Source: Prorocentrum cordatum (lineage: Eukaryota > Sar > Dinophyceae > Prorocentrales > Prorocentraceae). Taken from it: DNA of 64,000 bases. The notes below the pieces were generated by a model that saw only the letters and a list, made by a program, of their open reading frames with translations, was not told the DNA's origin and searched no databases. Each line of letters opens with the position of its first letter. Within the stretch, counting starts at the first letter, position 1. The translations under genes and the position numbers were made by a program. The stretch spans positions 1-64,000 of the forward strand of contig CAUYUJ010014262.1 in assembly GCA_963575745.1 (NCBI GenBank), given 5' to 3'. Positions 21,354-30,054 of this stretch are shown here, piece after piece.

Positions 21354-24300
21354 GCACGTAAGGGTATACGGTATAGATGTACATCTTGCAGGTTCCTCTT
21401 CCCCTCAATCCCCGATATCTTCACAACGATCAGCGTTTCTTTGTGCCCTTCCCCTCAACTTCCCGACATCCTCGCAGAGATCAGCGTGTTTCTTTGTGTC
21501 TGTGTCTGCTCCCCCGTGCCGTCCAGGAGAAGCGAAAACAGCACAAGCAGGGGGGGGCTCTCGGAGGTCCGCGCGGCGGGTCTCGCGGATCGGCGGCGGA
21601 GAGACCTCCCCTCCCTGGCGCGCGGAGCGCGCTGGGGTCGGGGGCGCGCCAGCATGGATTAGCGATTCATGGACTTGGCGCGCGGTCGCCAGATCCATGG
21701 ATCGGGAGGGTGCCCTCCCCGGAATGCGGCCAATGCCGCCTCGCCCTGCTGAATCGCGTCCTGCATCCTCCTCTCGTCATGGTCTTAAGTCGGGCCTGTC
21801 CCCCTGCAGCCCCATTCCGGAGGAAAAACCAGAAATAGCCAAACAGCATTCCAAAATAGGCATAGCCAAACAGCATTCCAAAATAGGCAACGAATAGCCA
21901 ACATAGCCAAACAGCATTCCAAAATAGGCATTCCTATTCTTTGACTATTTTCTTGGGCATTCCCCCTGTCGAGGGAGAGGCCCGACTTCACGCCAGGGGC
22001 GGCGATGGAGGCGTCGCCGGGGGGGCCCAGCGCCGACCCAAGAGATCCGCGTGGACCTCCCAACTCCCGAGGCCTGCGGTCGGGGAGTTCCTCGCGTCGC
22101 GCGTGGCGGCGGCGGCCCCGGCGACACGCCAGACCCGCTGCGAGAGGGCCGCGTGCCGCTCCGCTCCGCGGGGCGGGAGGCCCGGGGAAGGCTCGGGACT
22201 CTGACGCAGGGCACCGCGAAGTGGACAAGCAGCGTGTCGCGGCGGAGAAGGGCCCAACAGTGCCCCCTCCTCCTCCTCCTCCTCCTCCTCCTCCTCCTCC
22301 TCCTCCTCCTCCCCCTCCTCCTTCGCCTCCCTCCTCCTCGACCTCCTCCTTCGCCTCCCTCCTCCTCGACCTCCTCCTCCCGACCGTAAGATGCCGAGGT
22401 GCGAAGACAGGCGAAGGTTCTCTCGGCAAAACGCACGTCGGAGGCTGGGAGACGCTCGGGACTTCGACGCTCGGGGACCGGGACTCGGCTCGCGCGTCGC
22501 GCCGAGGCGCGGTGGGCCAGAAGCGGCGGCGCGACACGCTGAGCAAGAGGTCGCGACCGCACGTTTGTGCCGATATCCCTTTCCTCGATCTGCCTGTGAC
22601 GGGCCCTGCAAGCCCTCTTCCTCCTCCTCCTCCTCCCTCCTCCTCCTCCCTCCTCCTCCTCCCTCCTCCTCCTCCTCCTCCTCCTCCTCCTCCCCTCCCT
22701 CCCTCCCTCCCTCCCTCCCTCCCTCCCTCCCTCCCTCCCTCCCTCCCTCCCTCCCTCTCCCTCCCTCCCTCCCTCGATCCCTTCGGCTGCCGTAGGCCAG
22801 GGCCGTCGCGAGGCCGGCCGCCGAGGAGGCGATGCCCTGGAACTCCAGGCAGTCCAGCTGCAGCACCGCGCTGACGGCCCTGGCGCCGAGGAGCCCCTGG
22901 TGGACCCACTGCGTCCACAGCGCGGGCTCGCTGACCCACTCCTGTCGGCGGCCCTGTAAGAACGGTTTTTTGAAGGCAGATCTGCCTTCAAAAAACCGTT
23001 CTTACAGAGTAGACCAGTCTTTCCTCCTTGCAGGTAGAGTGCGAATCCAGAGCCAATTTAGGCTCAAGCCTGATGAGCCGCTGATTGCGGCGAAAGCTAG
23101 CACCAGCCAAGAGAAGCAGCGAACCTGAAAAAAAGTGGGTCTTCCCGCTGATGTTTGTTCGAGTTCCCAGGTGGTGTCCAATGCCCTGGCGACCCCTGAG
23201 CTCTGGCAGGGTTGTCGTTCTGGTCTTGAGGACGATGGGGTGGACTCTTGGGCCATGGAGTCCAATTTTGGCGCCCCCCCGTCCCCCCCGCCCGTCCTCT
23301 CCCTCCGCTCCCCCATGTAATCTCGGTGGTGGACAAACCTCCCTTTAGTAAACCACCCTTTAATGAAAACGGTCTGGGGCCGAAGCCGACGGACCCGGAC
23401 CCGCAAAAATGACGGCCGCGACGCCCTCTCGCGAACCGACAACATCGACGTGTCAGGGTACGAGGTCTATCAACCTCCGATCCTAGAGGTTAAAACATTC
23501 ACTCCCGTAGTATCCACCCCGACACGCGAAGTCGTTTGGTGAACGCGCGCAAATAGGGAATCAAACAGGGCAGGGCTGTTCAGTAAACGCCCAGGGCCGT
23601 TTGGTAAACGCCAATTGTCGCGTCTGGGTGGTTTTTCCTCCCTTGAACTCCTCTGGGAGGAATGCGAGGTCGGAGCGCATTTTTCGTTCTGCGCGGCCAT
23701 CATCGGCGTCATGGGGGGGGAAGGGGGGGGGGTGGATGGGGGGCATGACGCAACGCCTCCCCCCGCCTCCCCCAGACCGTGGTGCCAGACGTACTGCGGC
23801 AGTGCCGCGGACGCACTGAGGGGAGGGAGCGTTACTTATGGGGTGGAGGGAAGGGGAATAACGCGCGTTATGGCCGAGAGGGTAACAAAAACACTCTCTT
23901 GAGGAGGGGTCGGGAGTCAGGCGTCCCAGGACGAAGCCCGAAGCCAAACTCACGAAGGCCCCGTGTGGGCCTTCATCGAGAACTGAATTTGATTAGGAAC
24001 CTACATACTCCGCAATTCGGTCACGATGAACTTGTCGGGTGGGTATCGCCACGTTGGGGCATCCCTTACCCAAACCAAACCGCTACCGGAAGACCTCGAA
24101 GGGAGCCATCAGTAGAACACACATTGAAGTACTCTGTAGGCCTCCAAGTTCTGACCAACAAATGCGAAATCGATCGTGATATCGGTCGATTGAGATCGAT
24201 TGCTGGGTCGACACTGACATCACATCGATGCGCAATATCGATCACGCGTCGTCGCCAACTCGAGGGCGCGCCACCAGCATTGTCACCATCACACCCATCG

Positions 24301-27300
24301 CAGTAGCCAGCAGTTGGTTACTTCCCCTCCCCCCAACCTCCTAATCACCCGAAGGGTGGCCGTATATACATATGTCAGTGTATATACACACATATATATG
24401 GAAAGGCACCACAACAAGTACCACCTCAAGCTCCACCGCAACAAGGACGAGATACGCCGACACACGCACAGCGAGCACATCACATAATAACATAATGCCA
24501 ATCATAAGGTTGAAAATGACTTCGGATAACAACAACATCTGCGGATACAATAACACGAAGCCCACAACTAGCTCATCACGGAGAAAGCAAGGACCATGTA
24601 CAACATTGCTGAGGCAGCCAACCTGCAGGAGCCCATGGAGATAAGGCGCCACAATGAGGAGACCATGCCGCTGCGGAGAAGCAGCTGAGGGGACACAGCG
24701 GCTTCGAGGAGCGCGAGCACGAATGCATCGCAGAGGGAAAACGGTGACATGTCACGATTCCACAGCATATCGCAAGACACCGCACAACACGACCCAAAAA
24801 ACACTCCGAGCTAACCGCGTGGAGATCAACATAGGCAAGGACAACTGGCACGGCTGGAAGGACTGGCTGGGCACTCCCGTTAGAAATCCCAAGGATTGGT
24901 TCCCCCCAAAATGATCCAAACCTTTCTGAAACCCTCCAGGAGCCATCCGAAAAGCCTCCTGGAACCCTTTCGGAAGAAACCGTCCCGAAGGGTTTTCGGT
25001 GGATTTCAGGAAGGCTTTGTCGCTTCTGAAGGAAACCAGTCCCTCGCGAACCCTTGACCTTCTGGCACTGCCGACAAGAACATCAAGAGCAAGGCCGAAG
25101 GAACCAACAAAGATCACGACGCGCATCAGGAGGAATTACAGAGAGAAGAAGCACGACGGAATAGCGGATACTCAGATCTCCAGCGAGGTGGGAGTTCTCG
25201 TCGGTTCCTGTGTTTTGTCTTCTCGCCTCGCGATGCGTTCCAGCAGCTGCGCCTCGCCGATGGCGTTCCAAGGGCAGGGGGGGTGGCAGAATCGTCCCGA
25301 GCGGCCGCCAGAGGCCCAAGTTATGACCTGACCGCCCAGACTTACGTCGGGCCTGTCCCCCCTACAGGCGGATTTTGGACGGAAGAGAAATACACCAAAC
25401 ACCCACCACAAAAACTGGTGTTAAAAAACCGTCCCCTCATTATTTTCTGACTATTTTTGAACATTCCCGTTGTAGCGGGACAAGCCCGACTTAAGCCCAA
25501 ACTCTCAACGCACCGAACAACAAATATCAAATGCTTCCATGTCTTCGGCCTCCAGAGGCCACCGCTGGGCCCCCCAAACCGTCAGAAGACCACTCGGGAT
25601 GACACGCCCGCCCCTGGGAGAGTGCCGGACCTCCTGGGCACCTCGCACTAGAAGAATCCGTCCGTCGGACCTCTGAGCACCCGTGGCGCTGCTCCCAAGA
25701 CCTCTCCCAGGGCGCGCTCCGACCTGGAACTCGAGAGGCGAAGCCAGCCGCGGCGACGAGGCCTGGGCACGCGGCGGCATCGGTAGATCTTCGCCTCCGC
25801 CGCTCCTCGCAGTGCACCTCCTCGGTCGTGACGTGCCCGTCGTCGGCGGTCTGGGTCCGAAGAAGAAACAGCGGCAGGAAAGCACGAGCTCTCGGAGCCT
25901 CACGCCGGTGTCCTGGCTCCGCGCTGGCCCTCCCCTCCCCGCGCCGCCGGAGGCGCCGCCAGGGGGGTGTCCAGCGCCGAGCCGAGATATCCCTCGCGGA
26001 GCTCCGAATGTTCCACGTCGCCTCGCTACCATTAGGTCGGCCATGCCCCCCCGCAGGCGGATTTGCGACGAAAAATGGAAGTACCCCAAAAATACACCAA
26101 CAAGATTCAAGAATCGTCAAAACATCGTCCCCGGACGAATTTTTGACTGTTTTTGAATCCTCCCCCTGTAGAGGGACAGGCCCGACTCAACGCTACCATG
26201 AGGAGCGCTGGGCCCGGGACGACGGGGCTTCTCTGGCCACGGCGAGCCTCGGCTGCGGAGTGCGGTTACTCCAGATTTTGTAATTAAGGGAGGGGGGTCT
26301 CATTTCGGGGGGAGGTCTCTTCCAGGCTATCTTGGAGGGCCTGGGGGGGTCTGGGGACGATGTTTTGGAGGGTTCTCCCACGGGGGAGGTCTGAAATGGC
26401 TTGTCTTGGAGGGTCCAGACCCCCTCCCTTTTGTTACGAAACCTGGAGTACCGAGCTGGATCTGAGGACCAGCCCGGACACCGGAACCCCTCCTGGACCC
26501 CAACGATCCAAAACTGGTCTCACGCGAGGTGGCGTGCAGACCTCTCTGCGCCGTCAGAATTTGACCATATCTACTGCTGCTGGGTCGTGTTGCGAGGACT
26601 CGGGGAGCGGCGGATATGGATATCTGCCCGCTCACGCGGGCGGGCGGATATCCACATCCACTGCTCCTCGAGATTCCAGGGCACGACTCCGAAGCGGTGG
26701 ATGTGGACATACTCTGGCGGTGGACTCTCGCGGTGGTTCCCGCGGGCCGCCCGCGCGGCACGCTGCACCTGCAGCGAGGCTGCTCACGCGCGACCATTGC
26801 GAGGGGCAGCCTGCGCGCCAACGTCGGCGCAGTCAGCCCTGTTTTCTGTCGTCGCTCGGGCGGTCCCGGCCCGAGGTGCAAAAAAAAACCAAAAAAAAAC
26901 ACCTTCGTTTTTTTTTTTGCAATCCTTGGTTTTTTTTGCAATCCTTCGTTTTTTTTTTTTTTGCTATCCTTGGTTTTTTTTGCAATCCTTCGTTCCAGGA
27001 TTTCCGTGGAGGCCCCCACGGCCTCCGGAGCACCCCTCGCGAGGCCCAGAGGGCCCTGGGGGCTCCAGAATGGAGCGACAAGCTGGAGGCACCTCTGGCA
27101 ACACCCGAGTTTTCGCCGGTCGTCGCTCAGAGGGCCCCTGAGCTTTCTGATCAGGTCGGGCGTGGCCCCCCTACAGACGGATTTTGAACGAAAAATCAAG
27201 CATACCCCAAAAGTGCTCCCAAAATATTCAAAGATGGTTTAAAAGCAAACGCCGTCCCCAGACAATATTTCGCCTATTCTTGAGCCTTCCCCCTGTAGAG

Positions 27301-27682
27301 GGACAGGCCCGACTTAACCTTATGACCGTGCCATTTTTTCTTCTTCGCTGGGCGTAGGCCAGGGCACCGCTGGTCACGAAGTAGACCTTCGGCTCCAGCG
27401 GCGCCTGCCCCTCGAGGAACAGCTGGTCGCCCTCCACCGCCTGCAGCAGGCCCACCGCCCGGAAGCAGACCTGCTGCGCGGCGGACTCGAAGGCCACGGC
27501 GTACGACGACGCCGTCGTCGTCGCCGCCGCCGCCACCGTCGTCGTCGCCGTCGCCGCCGCCGCCGCCACCACCGCCGTCGTCGTCGTCGCCGTCGTCGTC
27601 GTTGTCGTGGTCGTCGTCGCCGCCGCCGCCCTTGTCGTGGTCGTCATCGTCGCCATCGTCGTCGTTGTCGTCGTCGCCGTCG

Positions 27683-27719
<37 letters not shown>

Positions 27720-29690
27720 CGTCCACCGCCCGGGGGCGGACCTGCTGCGCGACGGACTCGAAGCTCACGGCGTACGTGCGCAGGAAGGGGTGGACACCTC
27801 GGTGGGCCTTGGAAGCGGCAAGACCGTTCTCTGCTTCACGGCTCCGCCTCTCCGTTTCTGCTCCAATTCCACCGCCATGTTTTTGTATTTTCATGTTTTT
27901 TTTTCTGGCTCCGCGTTTTTGTTTGAACAATATTGTAACAAAAGCAAAAACACACCAAACCGCTTCCGTGATCAAACAACATGTCGTGGAAACTTTGAAT
28001 CACTCAAACATGGCCCTGCCGTTTCCAAGGCCCCACGAAGGGCACCCAGTGTCTTCATGTGCACCTCGAAACTGAGCTCCGCCTGCAGCGGCTTCGACAG
28101 CATCCTCAGCATCTCGACGTTGGGTCGGCCCCGCCGCTCCTCCAGCATGGCGAAGCGGAAGTTGCGCCTGACCCGCGCCATGAGCGCGCTGGAGATCTGG
28201 TTGTCAATCAGCCAATCGGTCAGGTCGGTCAGCTTCTTGCCCTCCTCCCCAGCCGCGATCTCGAGGCGCGTCATGGAGGTGGTCAGGGTTGACACCACCC
28301 AAGCAGCTACCGTAAAAGCCACCAGCAAGGAACATACGGCAAACAAGCGCTCCGTCGAGTTCGTGGGGGTAACCTCCATGGATCCTGCGAACTGGGTCAG
28401 GGACCAGTGGAAGCTTGTGCAATACCTGAGGGGAACACAAAGATAAAAGATCCTGAGGACCTGCCCCCCCTCGGTTACGGCAAAGGGCGACATTATGTTA
28501 ATACCCAGGGTGAAAATTAACCTCTTCCTCCTGCTCCGCCTCCTCTGCCTCTGCTGCTGACGGTCTTGCTTCCGCCCCTTCATTCTTACTCCTCCTCCCT
28601 CTCCTCACTCTCCTCAATCTCCTCCTCAACTTCTGACATTCCTGCTGCCGCCTCCTCCTCCATCTCCTCCTGAATACCCGAGGGGCCGCAAAAGCACACT
28701 GGAGCCATATGGCGCATACGAGGTAAACAAGCTGCTGATACCCTTCAATGAGAAGAAGATGGCATGCGGATGACGATGTGCTGCCACTCTCGGCTCATCA
28801 CGCGCATCTCTCCTTGCAAGAACCAGTGTCTTCCCTCCTCACCCACTGCCAGTGATAATGAGGCTCGCCTTCACATCTGGGGGGAAGGTGGAGGCAGGGA
28901 AGGGTGATAGGTGGAAGAGGGTGAACATGCGGAGGGAGAATGGGGGGGGCGGAAGAGAAAGATGGCTTCGCTGCCCGGAGCACTGGTAATAGAAGCCTTC
29001 TCTGGACAGGCCATACTTGTCAAGCCAGTTTCGGTCGCTCCGTTCCGACCTCGACATCGCGAGGTAGAGCCAGACGCACGCAGTGACGTGGTGGAACCAG
29101 ATGATCATGACGATCATCTTGACGAGGCCTGGCAGGCGAAGCGAAGGAGTATGAGGAGGAGGAGGAGGAGGAGGAAGGAGGAGGAGGAGGAGGAGGATGA
29201 ATAGGAAATCGGAGGATCTCGACGAGACGAGGCCTGCGATGATGTGCGCCAGCTCGGACTGGAAACGCTCGATGAACGTCCTGACCATCTCGGGGAGGGT
29301 CTTCATGCGGGCGAGGCGGCAGAGGCGCATCATCCGCAACATGCGGACGGTCTTGATGGTCTTCCCCATGCGCGCCGCGTTGGCACCCGTCGCATCTCCG
29401 AAGATCAGCTCGCCCCAGTCCATCAGCACGAGCCCGAAGTCGAGCGGGAACCAGGTGCACACGTAGTGCCTCAGGGCCTTGGTGGCGCGCAGCTCTGTGG
29501 CGCCCTCGCCCGTCAGGTAGCCCGTCACGGCGCTGAACGGCAAGTCGACGGACCAGAACACCCGCGTGGCCCAGATCATCGTGCCGAGTCCGCTGAACAC
29601 CGGCGTCTCCAGCAGCAGCAGCGGGATCATCACGCACTCGTACACGACCAGGACAAGGGCGACGCAGTCCCAGCACAGGCGCGTCGCCGA
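21000..29690 (-). CDS. Voltage-gated cation channel with cyclic-nucleotide-binding-like domain, multi-exon, 5' incomplete
   Basis: Predicted plasma- or organelle-membrane cation channel of the six-segment superfamily (EAG/CNG/HCN-like as found in dinoflagellates). Exons on the minus strand: 29690-29234, 29128-28984, 28425-28046, 27797-27742, 27470-about 27348, possibly 23026-23006, 22953-22791, 21196-21000 (stop TGA). Phases agree at every resolved junction (1, 2, 1, 0, then 1). Order: S1, S2, S3, S4 with seven K/R at every third residue, S5, pore helix, S6, C-linker, beta strands with VYFVTSGALAY, WVSEPALW (acidic residue of the nucleotide cassette), ARAVSAV (arginine position) and a basic C-terminal tail. 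The filter position reads GSMEV, so potassium selectivity is not assured. The start codon and cytosolic N-terminus are not identified; they should lie above 29.7 kb. Introns carry A, D and F elements. Seen: frames, motifs, phases. Known: domain order. Inferred: splicing. Confidence 0.82.
21264..21355. repeat. AT-dinucleotide-rich stretch
   Basis: TATATATA with TGCA interruptions, within channel intron 7. Confidence 0.93.
21785..21990. mobile_element. Family A element with internal tandem repeat
   Basis: TTAAGTCGGGCCTGTCCCCC left, GAGGGAGAGGCCCGACTTCA right. Interior has three AGCCAAACAGCATTCCAAAA units. Confidence 0.85.
22263..22385. repeat. CTC tract with TCGCCTCC units
   Basis: Within channel intron 7; CTCCTCGACCTCCTCCTTCG duplicated. 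Confidence 0.92.
22616..22776. repeat. CTC then CCCT tetranucleotide tract
   Basis: CTC 22616-22692, CCCT 22693-22776; immediately 3' of a channel exon on the minus strand. Confidence 0.95.
22791..22953 (-). CDS. Channel exon: phosphate-cassette-like region
   Basis: 163 nt beginning GGCCGCCGACAG. Encodes RRQEWVSEPALWTQW, then VHQGLLGARAVSAVLQ and LDCLEFQGIASSAAGLATAL. SEPALW and ARAVSAV occupy the positions of the conserved Glu and Arg of a cyclic-nucleotide phosphate cassette, although the usual FGE...PRTA wording is lost. It ends TACG before a GC donor, phase 1, completed by GC of the last exon (YGREFVRQ). Confidence 0.78.
22954..23007. repeat. Perfect 54-bp palindrome with splice-site ends
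   Basis: The left arm 22954-22980 is exactly complementary to the right arm 22981-23007, 27 bp each with no spacer; the centre is GATC and the arms include a T6/A6 run. Ends read CTGTAAGAAC and GTTCTTACAG, so on either strand a GTAAGA donor and a TTCTTACAG acceptor are present, 52 nt apart. On the minus strand the acceptor abuts the exon coding GRRQEWVSEPALW. Confidence 0.97.
23006..23026 (-). CDS. Possible channel micro-exon (EERLVYS)
   Basis: Twenty-one nucleotides between the acceptor-like ACCTGCAAG and the palindrome that opens with GTAAGA. Read in phase 0 they give EERLVYS, which joined to GRRQEWVSEPALW is plausible for the loop before the phosphate cassette. The alternative is that exon 27470-27348 joins 22953 directly and this exon does not exist. 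Confidence 0.35.
23334..23480. mobile_element. Family D element
   Basis: GGTGGACAAACCTCCCTTTA left; AGGTCTATCAACCTCC right; inner TTTAATGAAAACGGTCTGGG. Confidence 0.8.
23485..25335. other. Large channel-intron region, no exon found
   Basis: Mixed sequence with moderate AT content. 24370-24900 is A-rich on the plus strand and opens hydrophobic frames on the minus strand; I see no family match. 25215-25320 shares repeat with 8140-8225. Confidence 0.5.
25342..25494. mobile_element. Family A element
   Basis: TTACGTCGGGCCTGTCCCCC left, GGGACAAGCCCGACTTAA right. GCCCAGAC / GCCCAAAC flank it, an 8-bp target duplication with one change. Confidence 0.86.
25920..26015. mobile_element. Hairpin family B, right half
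   Basis: GCCGGAGGCGCCGCC, CCAGCGCCGAGCCGAGATAT, GCGGAGCTCCGA. Confidence 0.7.
26032..26190. mobile_element. Family A element with 9-bp target duplication
   Basis: TTAGGTCGGCCATGCCCCCC left, GAGGGACAGGCCCGACTCAA right. CGCTACCAT is present on both sides. Confidence 0.88.
26195..27145. other. Channel-intron region, no exon found
   Basis: Repeat P at 26740-26870. 26880-27000 is a tandem of T-runs joined by GCAATCCTTGG / GCAATCCTTCG preceded by A-runs. Confidence 0.55.
27151..27317. mobile_element. Family A element abutting a channel exon
   Basis: AGGTCGGGCGTGGCCCCCCT left, GAGGGACAGGCCCGACTTAA right. Imperfect flanks CTTTCTGA / CCTTATGA. On the minus strand its end creates AAG/GTTAAGT, a good donor-like string. 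Confidence 0.82.
27348..27470 (-). CDS. Channel exon: beta-roll of nucleotide-binding-like domain
   Basis: Begins VCFRAVGLLQAVEGDQLFL and contains LEPKVYFVTSGALAYAQ, matching the beta-strand pattern before the phosphate cassette of CNBD proteins. The 3' edge is unresolved: after CAG at 27348 the next bases are CGAAG; the alternative donor AAG/GTTAAGT lies at 27318, exactly where a family A element begins. I place the edge at 27348 because it keeps phase 0. Confidence 0.7.
27471..27741 (-). repeat. Channel intron 4: GAC-triplet tract between 52-bp duplicated exon copies
   Basis: Plus-strand 27724-27775 and 27453-27504 are the same 52-bp segment (about 87% identical) offset by 271 bp. Both contain CAGCAGGT on the minus strand. 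Splicing CAG/GT in the first copy to CAG/GT in the second removes 271 nt (not a multiple of 3) and restores the frame: SVAQQ joins VCFRAVGLLQ. The interior is imperfect GAC/GGC triplets. The layout matches intron creation by tandem duplication of an AGGT-containing segment. Confidence 0.8.
27742..27797 (-). CDS. Channel exon: start of nucleotide-binding-like domain
   Basis: 56 nt: GT completing a glycine, then VHPFLRTYAVSFESVAQQ. Open reading continues into GAC triplets, but the real continuation (VCFRAVGLLQAVEGDQLFL) lies 271 bp further on in another frame, inside a second copy of this exon's 3' half. Phase 0 at the 3' end. Confidence 0.78.
27798..28045 (-). mobile_element. Channel intron 3, a terminal-inverted-repeat element (family F introner)
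   Basis: The donor is CTGG/GTGCCC and the acceptor ACCGAG/GTGTCC. Splicing gives MKTLGVHPFLRTY in frame. Both ends carry an imperfect inverted repeat of about 30 bp: plus-strand 27798-27829 (GTGGGCCTTGGAAGCGGC core) against 28011-28040 (its complement, GCCGTTTCCAAGGCCCCAC core). The short repeat GTGCCC/GTGTCC flanks it like a target duplication, so the duplicated target supplies the GT and the element end supplies the AG. The same termini bound a 246-bp insertion at 56263-56508. Confidence 0.72.
28046..28425 (-). CDS. Channel exon: pore, S6, C-linker
   Basis: 380 nt, 126 codons plus parts. Pore helix YCTSFHWSLTQFA is followed by GSMEV (28385-28371) where a potassium filter would read T-V-G-Y-G. 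S6 RLFAVCSLLVAFTVAAWVV lies about 28346-28263. The remainder, rich in charged helices (LTDLTDWLIDNQISSALMAR, LSKPLQAELSFEVHMKTL), is the C-linker leading to the nucleotide-binding-like domain. Phase 1 at the 3' end. Confidence 0.86.
28426..28983 (-). other. Channel intron 2, 558 bp, GT-AG
   Basis: Donor CCA/GTGCTCC, acceptor TTCCCCTCAG/G. Splicing gives FYYQYCTSFHWSLTQF, a continuous turret-to-pore-helix sequence. It is a mixed-sequence intron with a CTC-rich patch near 28530-28680; no terminal inverted repeat or flanking duplication seen. Confidence 0.75.
28984..29128 (-). CDS. Channel exon: S5 and turret
   Basis: 145 nt encoding LVKMIVMIIWFHHVTACVW and following residues to EGFYYQ. The hydrophobic stretch with HHVTACVWLYL matches S5; the charged SRSERSDRNWLDKYG is the turret before the pore helix. 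It ends TACCA before a GT donor at 28983, phase 2, which the next exon's first G completes to CAG. Confidence 0.8.
29129..29233 (-). other. Channel intron 1, 105 bp, GC-AG, bracketed by 10-bp direct repeats
   Basis: The decamer AGGCCTCGTC (minus) occurs at 29235-29226 and again at 29130-29121, offset 105 bp. Cutting after AG in both copies gives a GC-AG intron and joins HIIAG to LVKMIVMIIW, continuous with S5. The length is a multiple of three without stops, so retention would insert about 35 residues. Most of the interior is a CTC triplet tract at about 29155-29201. Confidence 0.78.
29234..29690 (-). CDS. Channel exon: S1 to S4-S5 linker
   Basis: 152 codons plus one base. The acceptor is probably CATCCCCAG after a CT-rich run, so the first codon is TCG of SATRLCWD. 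S1 lies about 29675-29601, S2 29588-29517, S3 29474-29412. S4 (29363-29301) has K-x-x-K-x-x-R-x-x-R-x-x-R-x-x-R-x-x-R, a strongly charged voltage sensor. The exon ends GCAG before a GC donor. The frame stays open upstream into a family B hairpin element, so the 5' edge is inferred. Confidence 0.82.
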
Positions 29691-29731
29691 CTGGGGATGG
29701 CCGAAGAAGAGAAGCGGCATGAGCATGAACA

Positions 29732-29886
29732 TGAAGTTCGAAGGTCCGCACGGTTTTCTGACATCGGCGTTGCCCCCCCCTCCCTGGCGCGCGCGCCGGG
29801 GCGGCGCTGGAGGCGCCGCCAGGGGAGTCCAGCGCCAATCCAAGAAATCCGCGAGGAGCTCCGAGTTATTGACAGTCATCGTGCTA
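29732..29886. mobile_element. Hairpin family B, about 40 bp upstream of channel exon S1
   Basis: GAAGGTCCGCACGG left, CCGCGAGGAGCTCC right; centre GGCGGCGCTGGAGGCGCCGCC-like. It keeps the exon's frame open artificially to 29879. Confidence 0.78.
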
Positions 29887-29927
29887 CCATGAGGAGCGCT
29901 GGATAAGGAACCAAGGGGCTTCTTTGG

Positions 29928-30052
29928 TTAGGTCGGGCATGTCCTCCCACAGGCGGATTCGGGCAGAAAAACTGGTTAAGCATAGTCGAAGCATCGCCCC
30001 CAGACTATTCTTAGACTACTTGTGAATCTTCCCCGGGACATGCCCGACTCAA
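29928..30052. mobile_element. Family A element, short copy
   Basis: TTAGGTCGGGCATGTCCTCC left, GGGACATGCCCGACTCAA right; TTCTTTGG / TCCTTTGG flank it. Confidence 0.82.
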
Positions 30053-30054
30053 TC

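Larger units (their letters stand above)
21197..22790 (-). other. Channel intron 7, about 1.59 kb, GC-AG, element-filled
   Basis: Donor TACG/GCAGCC, acceptor CATCTAG/GCAGGG. The interior holds a GGGA then GGA tract (22616-22776), family M repeats, a CTC tract (22263-22385), fragments of the hairpin family B (21555-21655, 21990-22070), a family A element (21785-21990) and an AT-dinucleotide stretch (21264-21355). Its length reflects accumulated repeats. Confidence 0.62.

Noticed and set aside
24341-24652. Hydrophobic minus-strand frame of about 100 aa
   Set aside because: Leu/Val-rich because the plus strand is A- and AAC-rich; lies in a channel intron and has no recognisable family or splice context.
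26880-27000. Poly-A/poly-T runs as polyadenylation sites
   Set aside because: They form a short tandem (T-run plus GCAATCCTTNG) inside a channel intron.
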